64,000 nucleotides of DNA from positions 124,001-188,000 of the forward strand of contig NZ_WQCF01000001.1 in NCBI RefSeq assembly GCF_013032455.1. Direction: 5' to 3'. This stretch comes from Ruegeria atlantica (lineage in GTDB: Bacteria; Pseudomonadota; Alphaproteobacteria; Rhodobacterales; Rhodobacteraceae). Under the pieces are notes generated by a model. That model did no database searches and was not told the origin of the DNA. It worked only from the letters and a program-made list of their open reading frames with translations. Made by a program: the position numbers and the translations under genes. This document shows positions 58,823 through 64,000 of this stretch, in pieces (position 1 is the first letter of the stretch; each line of letters begins with the position of its first letter).

Positions 58823-58929
58823 TCACGTATTCTTGGGTTTCAGTGATAGGGCGAGGCCATGGCTAGGTCCAGATGTGCTGTATTGTGAGTGAGTATGATC
58901 GCCCCGGACCACGGGCGACCGAGATCTAA

Positions 58930-59646
58930 TCAGGCCCCAACTGCCATCCGCGTTTCATCAAGGTTGCTACTTTGCGGTTCGCGAAGGACATAACCCCTGC
59001 CCCAAACGGTTTCGATGTAGTTTTCGCCGCCGGTGGCATTGCTGAGCTTTTTGCGCAGTTTGCAAATGAACACGTCGATAATCTTCAATTCGGGTTCATC
59101 CATTCCGCCATAAAGGTGGTTAAGAAACATTTCCTTGGTCAGGGTTGTCCCCTTGCGCAGGCTTAGCAGTTCCAACATCTGGTACTCCTTTCCGGTCAGA
59201 TGAACCGCCTTACCTTCAACCTCGACCGTTTTGGCATCCAGGTTCACGGCCACTCGACCGGTATGGATGATGGACTGAGAATGCCCTTTCGAGCGGCGAA
59301 TGATGGCATGAATGCGCGCGACCAACTCTTCACGATGGAACGGCTTGGTCATGTAGTCATCGGCGCCGAAACCGAAGCCCTTGATTTTGCTTTCGGTATC
59401 ATCCGCACCAGACAGGATCAGGATGGGCGTTTCCACCCGTGCAATGCGCAACTGACGCAGAACTTCGTGCCCATTCATATCCGGCAAGTTCAGGTCAAGC
59501 AGGATCAGATCATAGTCATAAAGCTTTGCCAGATCGATACCTTCCTCGCCAAGATCCGTTGCATAGACATTGAGGTTGGCGTGCGTCAGCATCAGCTCGA
59601 TGCTTTTCGACGTGGTCGGATCATCCTCGACAAGAAGTATACGCAT
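58930..59646 (-). CDS. ctrA: Cell-cycle response regulator CtrA
   Basis: CtrA is the master regulator receiving phosphate from ChpT (21379). The 238-residue protein has [20 protein letters not shown], phosphoacceptor Asp51 in [15 protein letters not shown], the Lys in [15 protein letters not shown], and an OmpR winged helix with [19 protein letters not shown]. The strong match to the CtrA N terminus (TSKSIELML) makes the name firm. In Rhodobacterales it governs motility and gene transfer agents. A possible CtrA site lies in its promoter. Confidence 0.95.
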   Translation of the reverse strand: MRILLVEDDPTTSKSIELMLTHANLNVYATDLGEEGIDLAKLYDYDLILLDLNLPDMNGHEVLRQLRIARVETPILILSGADDTESKIKGFGFGADDYMTKPFHREELVARIHAIIRRSKGHSQSIIHTGRVAVNLDAKTVEVEGKAVHLTGKEYQMLELLSLRKGTTLTKEMFLNHLYGGMDEPELKIIDVFICKLRKKLSNATGGENYIETVWGRGYVLREPQSSNLDETRMAVGA

Positions 59647-59703
59647 TTACTGCTCCAATTCGGGTCAATTTACCAATTTCAAATTGAGCCTGCTCAAAAA
59701 TGG

Positions 59704-59718
59704 TTAATCTGACGTTAC
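59704..59718. promoter_or_regulatory. Possible CtrA-binding site between sciP and ctrA
   Basis: TTAA-N7-TTAC on the plus strand (TTAATCTGACGTTAC), one base from the CtrA consensus TTAA-N7-TTAA. It lies 58 bases before the ctrA start, where autoregulation would be expected. Confidence 0.4.
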
Positions 59719-59729
59719 CGTTGAATCGT

Positions 59730-60023
59730 TTATTCACACTCTCCTTTAGGTTGTCGATATTTTTTTAACGTCGTGACCTTCAAGGCGTCCGTTCCGTGCT
59801 CTGCCACTGCAGAAACCCAGGAAGTGAACTCTTCATCGCTTAACCCGTACCTTTTTTTGGCATCAGACAGCGTGATCAGCCCGTAAAGTACGCCCCGCAC
59901 CACAACTATTTTGCGTGATGCAACCCAGCGTGTCGTATCAACAGGCGGCAAATCAGAGCGCGATAAAACTGTTCCATCTGGAAGGGTTACGGATCTTGGC
60001 CCCTCTACTTTGTGCAAAAACAT
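59730..60023 (-). CDS. sciP: DUF1153 protein, SciP-type CtrA inhibitor
   Basis: SciP binds CtrA and blocks transcription activation at its promoters in Caulobacter. The 97-residue protein has FLHKVEGPRSVTLPDGT, RWVASRKIVVVRGV and the helix-turn-helix ITLSDAKKRYGLSDEEFTSW of DUF1153. The ATG at 60023 fits the family start; an upstream in-frame Met would add 12 residues. Being directly upstream of ctrA on the same strand supports the assignment. Confidence 0.87.
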   Translation of the reverse strand: MFLHKVEGPRSVTLPDGTVLSRSDLPPVDTTRWVASRKIVVVRGVLYGLITLSDAKKRYGLSDEEFTSWVSAVAEHGTDALKVTTLKKYRQPKGECE

Positions 60024-60152
60024 TCTTTGATCCTCTTCGTGCTGCGACAAAGCTGACACCAGCCTACTTAATGCCGGGTGAAACCGCCCCTTGAGAGTGT
60101 GTAGAATTTTCCTATATTCTGCCGGTCTTTCTTAACCCGCACTGGAATCGTC

Positions 60153-61298
60153 ATGGCCCTCGATACCGAGACACCGCTGAACTCGCTTGGCTTTGCCAAA
60201 CCCCCGTCGGAAACGCGGGTGGTTGTGGCCATGTCTGGCGGCGTGGACAGCTCGGTTGTGGCAGCTCATTTGGCGGACGAAGGCTATGATGTTGTGGGCG
60301 TAACTCTGCAGCTTTACGATCACGGCGCTGCGCTGGCCAAGAAAGGCGCGTGCTGTGCCGGGATCGATATCCACGACGCGCGTCGCGTGGCCGAAGAGCG
60401 CGGATTCCCTCATTACGTTCTGGACTATGAGAACATCTTCAAGGATGCGGTGATCGACGAGTTCGCCGACAGCTACCTTGCGGGCGCAACCCCGGTCCCC
60501 TGCATCCGTTGCAACGAACGCGTAAAGTTCAAGGACCTGCTGGAAACGGCAAAAGACCTTGAGGCCGACTGCATGGCGACTGGTCACTATATCCAGCGCA
60601 AGGTGGGTGCCAATGGCCCGGAACTGCACAGCGCCGAGGATGCGAACCGCGATCAATCCTATTTTCTGTTCTCGACCACGCCCGAACAGCTGGATTTCCT
60701 TCGCTTCCCTCTGGGCCATTTGCCCTCGAAAGACGCAACGCGCGAGATGGCTGCGCAATACGGACTGGCCGTAGCGGACAAGCCCGACAGCCAGGACATT
60801 TGCTTCGTGCCCAACGGTAATTACGCTAGCGTGATCGAAAAGCTGCGCCCAGGTTCAGCCGAGCCTGGTGAAATCGTGCATGCCGATGGCCGCGTTCTGG
60901 CGCAGCACGAGGGTGTCATCCACTACACTATCGGCCAGCGTCGTGGTCTAGGGATCGGCGGTCTCAGCGAGCCACTCTATGTAGTCAAGCTGGATGTCGA
61001 CAAGAAACAGGTTGTCGTGGGGCCAAAAGAGATGCTGGCCACTCGCACTATTCCCGTGCGCGAAATTAACTGGCTGGGCGATGCGCCGTTCACCTCACAA
61101 AAAGAGTGGCACGTCTCGGTCAAAGTCCGTTCAACCCGCCCCCCGCGCGAGGCGATCATACGGCCCCTGTCCGACACCACGGCCGAGGTTGAATTGCTGA
61201 CGCCCGAAGAAGGCGTGTCACCCGGACAAGCCTGTGTGTTCTATGCCTCGGAAGGCAGCCGCATCTTTGGCGGTGGCTGGATCTGGCGCGGTTACTAA
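60153..61298 (+). CDS. mnmA: tRNA-specific 2-thiouridylase MnmA
   Basis: MnmA makes s2U34 in Lys, Glu and Gln tRNAs. The 381-residue protein has the PP-loop [18 protein letters not shown], the catalytic cysteine in [14 protein letters not shown], the second cysteine in [13 protein letters not shown] and a C-terminal beta-barrel with [10 protein letters not shown]. Its stop overlaps the convergent transporter gene. Confidence 0.95.
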   Translation: MALDTETPLNSLGFAKPPSETRVVVAMSGGVDSSVVAAHLADEGYDVVGVTLQLYDHGAALAKKGACCAGIDIHDARRVAEERGFPHYVLDYENIFKDAVIDEFADSYLAGATPVPCIRCNERVKFKDLLETAKDLEADCMATGHYIQRKVGANGPELHSAEDANRDQSYFLFSTTPEQLDFLRFPLGHLPSKDATREMAAQYGLAVADKPDSQDICFVPNGNYASVIEKLRPGSAEPGEIVHADGRVLAQHEGVIHYTIGQRRGLGIGGLSEPLYVVKLDVDKKQVVVGPKEMLATRTIPVREINWLGDAPFTSQKEWHVSVKVRSTRPPREAIIRPLSDTTAEVELLTPEEGVSPGQACVFYASEGSRIFGGGWIWRGY

Positions 61299-61876
61299 AT
61301 CGCGTCAGTCCACGAGTTGCTGAGAATATACAGCCCGGCGCAGATCATCACGTAAGGCACAAGGCGTTCCAAACGGCGGGCCACGTCGCTGCTGATGAAT
61401 GGTGCTTTAGATCCAAGCAACCCAACGGTAGCCATTGAGAACGCAGCAAGCAGTGCACCGATACCTCCGGCAGTTCGGTATGTGGGGGCCGTGTCTGCAA
61501 GTAACGGCGCAAGCACAGCAAACGTGTCCATCGAAAGGCTGATGAACAGCAATGTGACCATCATGATCGAAGCTCCGGTGCCAAGATTGGGATTTGTCTC
61601 GGCCTCTGCACCGCGTTTGCGTTTGATCAGCGTTAGAATTCCCAAGCCCAACGGGATAACTCCAAGATAGCCTTCCCAATTCGGCACGACGCCATCGACA
61701 CCCACCGCCAGAATAAACGCGGTGCCGATTACGATCACTTGCGCCAAAAGGAATCCGGTGACCGAGCGCTTCGTTCCCGAAACCAGCGTCAAGGCCAATA
61801 GCGCGGCCAGATTATCCAGATTGGTTAGCACCTGTGCCGTAAAGGTCGACAGGCCAAAAAGCAATAGGTCCAGCAT
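61295..61876 (-). CDS. CadD-like membrane transporter
   Basis: The 193-residue protein has six predicted helices; [19 protein letters not shown] holds an N-x-DN motif typical of the CadD/LysE-like family, which exports cadmium or similar cations. Similarity is from pattern and topology only. The ATG shares one base with the lpxB stop (TGATG), so it is read with the lipid A genes. The frame is open much further upstream inside lpxB, but that part is not protein-like. Confidence 0.65.
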   Translation of the reverse strand: MLDLLLFGLSTFTAQVLTNLDNLAALLALTLVSGTKRSVTGFLLAQVIVIGTAFILAVGVDGVVPNWEGYLGVIPLGLGILTLIKRKRGAEAETNPNLGTGASIMMVTLLFISLSMDTFAVLAPLLADTAPTYRTAGGIGALLAAFSMATVGLLGSKAPFISSDVARRLERLVPYVMICAGLYILSNSWTDAI

Positions 61877-63036
61877 CAGCGTTTCATCCGCGCCAGAACC
61901 GCCTTGGCCGCGCGCAAGCCCGGAGCTTCGCCGCCGCGTCCTAGCCGATCCATCGTTGTGGCCATGGCGTCGCGCTGCGCATCCGGCGCATCCGACACCT
62001 GCTTCAGCGCAGCCGCAATCTGGTCTGGTTGGCAATCGTCCAACAGACATTCCGGCACTGTCCGGGTATCCGAGACCAGATTGACCAGTGTCACCGTATC
62101 CAGATTGACCATCCGCTTGGCGATCAGGGTGGTAAGCCAGTTCAAGTTGTAGGCAATCACCATTGGCGTGGATTGCGCGGCCAGTTCCAGTGAAACCGTG
62201 CCCGAAGCGGCCAACGCCAATTCAGCAGCGGCAAATGCGGCCCGCTTCTGTGCCTGCGCCTGATCAGACGGCATATCGCGCGGATCGACGACCACCGGGT
62301 TCCCCGGCCAGCCCTGCACATGCCCATTGACGGTATCCACCATATGCGCGACTGCGGGCACCACAACGCGAGCGTCCGACCTGCCGGTCAGATAAAGGCG
62401 CAACGCTTCACCAAAGACTGGGGCTAAACGTTCAATCTCACCCCCGCGCGAACCCGGAAGAGCTAGAATGATCGGCGCGTCTCCAAGATTGTAGGCAGCG
62501 CGAAACTCTTGGATATCCTTTTCTGATGCCTCCGGTTCGCTGGCCACTGGATGACCGACGAAATCACACTCCATTCCGGCACGTTCCATATAGGGCGGCT
62601 CGAACGGCAACAGGGCCAGAACATGGTCAATAACCTTGGCCATCTTGTCCGCCCGCCCCGGTCGCCACGCCCAGACGCTGGGGGCGACATAATGTACGGT
62701 ACGAATATCGCTGTCAGCTTTCACTAGCTTGGCAACGCGCAGCGAAAAGTCAGGACTGTCGATGGTAATCAGAACATCCGGCTGTGTATCCAGAACCGCC
62801 TGCGCGGTCTCGGCAATACGGCGTTTTAGGTGGAAAAACTTCGGCAGAACCTCAACCAACCCCATCACCGACAGTTCAGCCATCGGAAAACGGCTGTCCA
62901 ATCCCTGCGCCTGCATTAATGGCCCGCCAACCCCATCGAATTGAACATCGGGGATGAGGCTCCGAAGTCCCTCCATTAGCGCGCCTCCCAAGCGGTCGCC
63001 CGAGGGTTCACCGGCGACCAGGAAGACCCGCATCAA
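61876..63036 (-). CDS. lpxB: Lipid-A-disaccharide synthase
   Basis: LpxB joins UDP-2,3-diacylglucosamine and lipid X into the lipid A disaccharide at the inner membrane. The 386-residue protein begins MMRVFLVAGEPSGDRLGG, then FDGVGGPLMQAQG, VHYVAPSVWAWRPGRA, FVGHPVASEP and LPGSRGGEIERL. It overlaps lpxI by four bases. Confidence 0.95.
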   Translation of the reverse strand: MMRVFLVAGEPSGDRLGGALMEGLRSLIPDVQFDGVGGPLMQAQGLDSRFPMAELSVMGLVEVLPKFFHLKRRIAETAQAVLDTQPDVLITIDSPDFSLRVAKLVKADSDIRTVHYVAPSVWAWRPGRADKMAKVIDHVLALLPFEPPYMERAGMECDFVGHPVASEPEASEKDIQEFRAAYNLGDAPIILALPGSRGGEIERLAPVFGEALRLYLTGRSDARVVVPAVAHMVDTVNGHVQGWPGNPVVVDPRDMPSDQAQAQKRAAFAAAELALAASGTVSLELAAQSTPMVIAYNLNWLTTLIAKRMVNLDTVTLVNLVSDTRTVPECLLDDCQPDQIAAALKQVSDAPDAQRDAMATTMDRLGRGGEAPGLRAAKAVLARMKR

Positions 63037-63827
63037 CTGGCCCGCTCACGTACAAAGAGGAACAAGCCGAGGCGATTGCACTCTTCGATGACGCGTTCTT
63101 GCTGCAGCACTATGACCCCGCCTTTTTCGATGAAGATACCGGTCAACCCAGCGGCAACCGTGGCAGAAACCGTGTCAGGCCCGATCGTCGGCAAATCAGC
63201 GCGCCGGTCCTGATCTGGTTTCGGGGCCTTGAACAAAATCCCTCCGCCCGCATCGGGGCGTTGCGTTAGGGATTGAAGCATCCAATCGGTGCCGAATATT
63301 CCTTCTACTGCCAGTGCTTGCCCCTTGGACACCGCGCAAGCCTGCCCAATGTCGGCAGCACCCATTGCCCGAAGGATTCCGGCGGCCCGATCCGCATCCG
63401 ACAGATCTTCTTTCGACGGGCACGCATCGGTCAGGCAACCAAGCTGCGGCAGCAAGCTCGGTGCAATTTCATGAGCTGCGCGGACTGTCAGGCCAGCGTC
63501 TTCAAAGATCCCGATCACCGCACGCAAGGCTCCGTCATCGCCTGACATTAGCGCCTGCTGCAATATCGGAACCAATGGCATCGTCGCCGGGTCGATCCGC
63601 GATGGGTCAATGACAGGGCGTCGAACCGCTCCGGCCATACAAATCTCAGTCACGCCGCGTGCCTTCAATTCAGCAATGAAACTTCCGAGTTGCTCGAGCG
63701 GGAACTCGATATCGCAGGTTACGGTATCGGGTGTGAACCCTTCCATAGCGCAAATCAGGGGGCGGTCATCGAGACGGTCGACCACTTCGCTTGGTAATGC
63801 ACCTGTTCCGGCAATCAACGCCAGCAT
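63033..63827 (-). CDS. lpxI: UDP-2,3-diacylglucosamine pyrophosphatase LpxI
   Basis: LpxI cleaves UDP-2,3-diacylglucosamine to lipid X in alphaproteobacteria, in place of LpxH. The 264-residue protein has LALIAGTGALPSEVV at the N terminus and a C-terminal DUF1009 domain with DRRADLPTIGPDTV and TVAAGLTGIFIEKGG. Its place between lpxA and lpxB is the usual one. Confidence 0.93.
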   Translation of the reverse strand: MLALIAGTGALPSEVVDRLDDRPLICAMEGFTPDTVTCDIEFPLEQLGSFIAELKARGVTEICMAGAVRRPVIDPSRIDPATMPLVPILQQALMSGDDGALRAVIGIFEDAGLTVRAAHEIAPSLLPQLGCLTDACPSKEDLSDADRAAGILRAMGAADIGQACAVSKGQALAVEGIFGTDWMLQSLTQRPDAGGGILFKAPKPDQDRRADLPTIGPDTVSATVAAGLTGIFIEKGGVIVLQQERVIEECNRLGLFLFVRERAS

Positions 63828-63831
63828 CGGC

Positions 63832-64000
63832 TTATTTCCTCGGTGTCAAAAAGGAACGATCCGATTGCCCGGTGACAAAATCGACGATCCGCTGCACGTA
63901 TTCGCTTTCATTGTCCGCGCCAACCCTATGAGCCCGCTCCATAAAGGTGCCATCGCCCGTCGACAATTCGCGGAACGCCGCACGCAAGGCCGAGATATCC
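63832..64000 (-). CDS. lpxA: UDP-N-acetylglucosamine acyltransferase LpxA (C-terminal end only)
   Basis: Only the last 56 codons lie in the window. They encode a helical tail with SALRAAFRELSTGDG, MERAHRVGADN and VQRIVDFVTGQSDRSF, which fits the C-terminal helical domain of LpxA that follows the beta-helix. The assignment rests mainly on gene order (lpxA-lpxI-lpxB); the catalytic part is outside the window. The stop lies four bases before the lpxI start. Confidence 0.8.
   Translation of the reverse strand, partial: DISALRAAFRELSTGDGTFMERAHRVGADNESEYVQRIVDFVTGQSDRSFLTPRK

Noticed and set aside
61877..62050. An N-terminal extension of the CadD-like gene
   Set aside because: The extra part is the shadow of lpxB in another frame; the Met at 61876 overlaps the lpxB stop and starts a proper membrane helix.

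Overview
The window reads as chromosome of an alphaproteobacterium of the order Rhodobacterales (Roseobacter-type, close to Ruegeria or Phaeobacter in gene style). The reasons are the CtrA phosphorelay genes (chpT, ctrA, sciP), the olsB-olsA ornithine-lipid pair, a long PstA with a large N-terminal insert, the rplU-rpmA-obgE-proB-proA cluster, and moderately GC-rich codon use. Genus is an inference from recalled gene content; no database search was possible.

Layout. 1-8.5 kb: the end of gmk, a gamma-carbonic-anhydrase-like gene, then the phosphate regulon phoR-pstS-pstC-pstA-pstB-phoU-phoB with a three-repeat Pho box before pstS. 8.6-17.2 kb: acyl-CoA and aromatic/fatty-acid type metabolism (glutaryl-CoA dehydrogenase, TesB thioesterase, serine hydrolase, DsbA-like isomerase, APH-like kinase, SDR, quinone oxidoreductase), then aroQ and a LuxR-type quorum-sensing regulator without a synthase. 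17.2-28.9 kb: tsf-rpsB, ornithine-lipid synthesis, chpT, the L21/L27/Obg/proline operon and two tandem DUF2059-like exported proteins. 29-36.6 kb: tRNA-Ser(CGA), a HupE/UreJ-like operon with a barrel-type outer membrane protein, an exported MBL-fold hydrolase divergent from a membrane-bound DNA-binding TPR regulator, and an alanine-rich membrane-anchored protein.

36.97-45.28 kb is an AT-richer island of about 8.3 kb. It ends exactly at the rpsI stop codon and is flanked by an 11-bp near-identical repeat that on both sides reads as the end of rpsI (Lys-Arg-stop). Each end also has its own rpsI-type terminator. I interpret it as an integrative element in the 3' end of rpsI. It carries a DUF6641-like gene, a small HUH-type replication initiator, a catalytic-domain-only tyrosine recombinase, a reverse transcriptase with a long helical C-terminus (UG/Abi-like rather than retron, DGR or intron type), a decayed second copy of the short recombinase, a full-length tyrosine integrase and an exported protein of unknown function. 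The reverse-transcriptase block is the best candidate here for an undescribed system, probably a defence or element-maintenance module.

45.3-64 kb returns to host chromosome: rpsI-rplM, a MocR-type regulator divergent from a DUF1127 small protein, a thioesterase and an enoyl-CoA hydratase, trmFO preceded by a long RNA-like hairpin, a methyltransferase, gluQRS, hisI, a NifU-like scaffold, marC, a 40-residue membrane protein, recG-ligA, ctrA and sciP with a possible CtrA site between them, mnmA, a CadD-like transporter, and lpxB, lpxI and the end of lpxA (lipid A synthesis).
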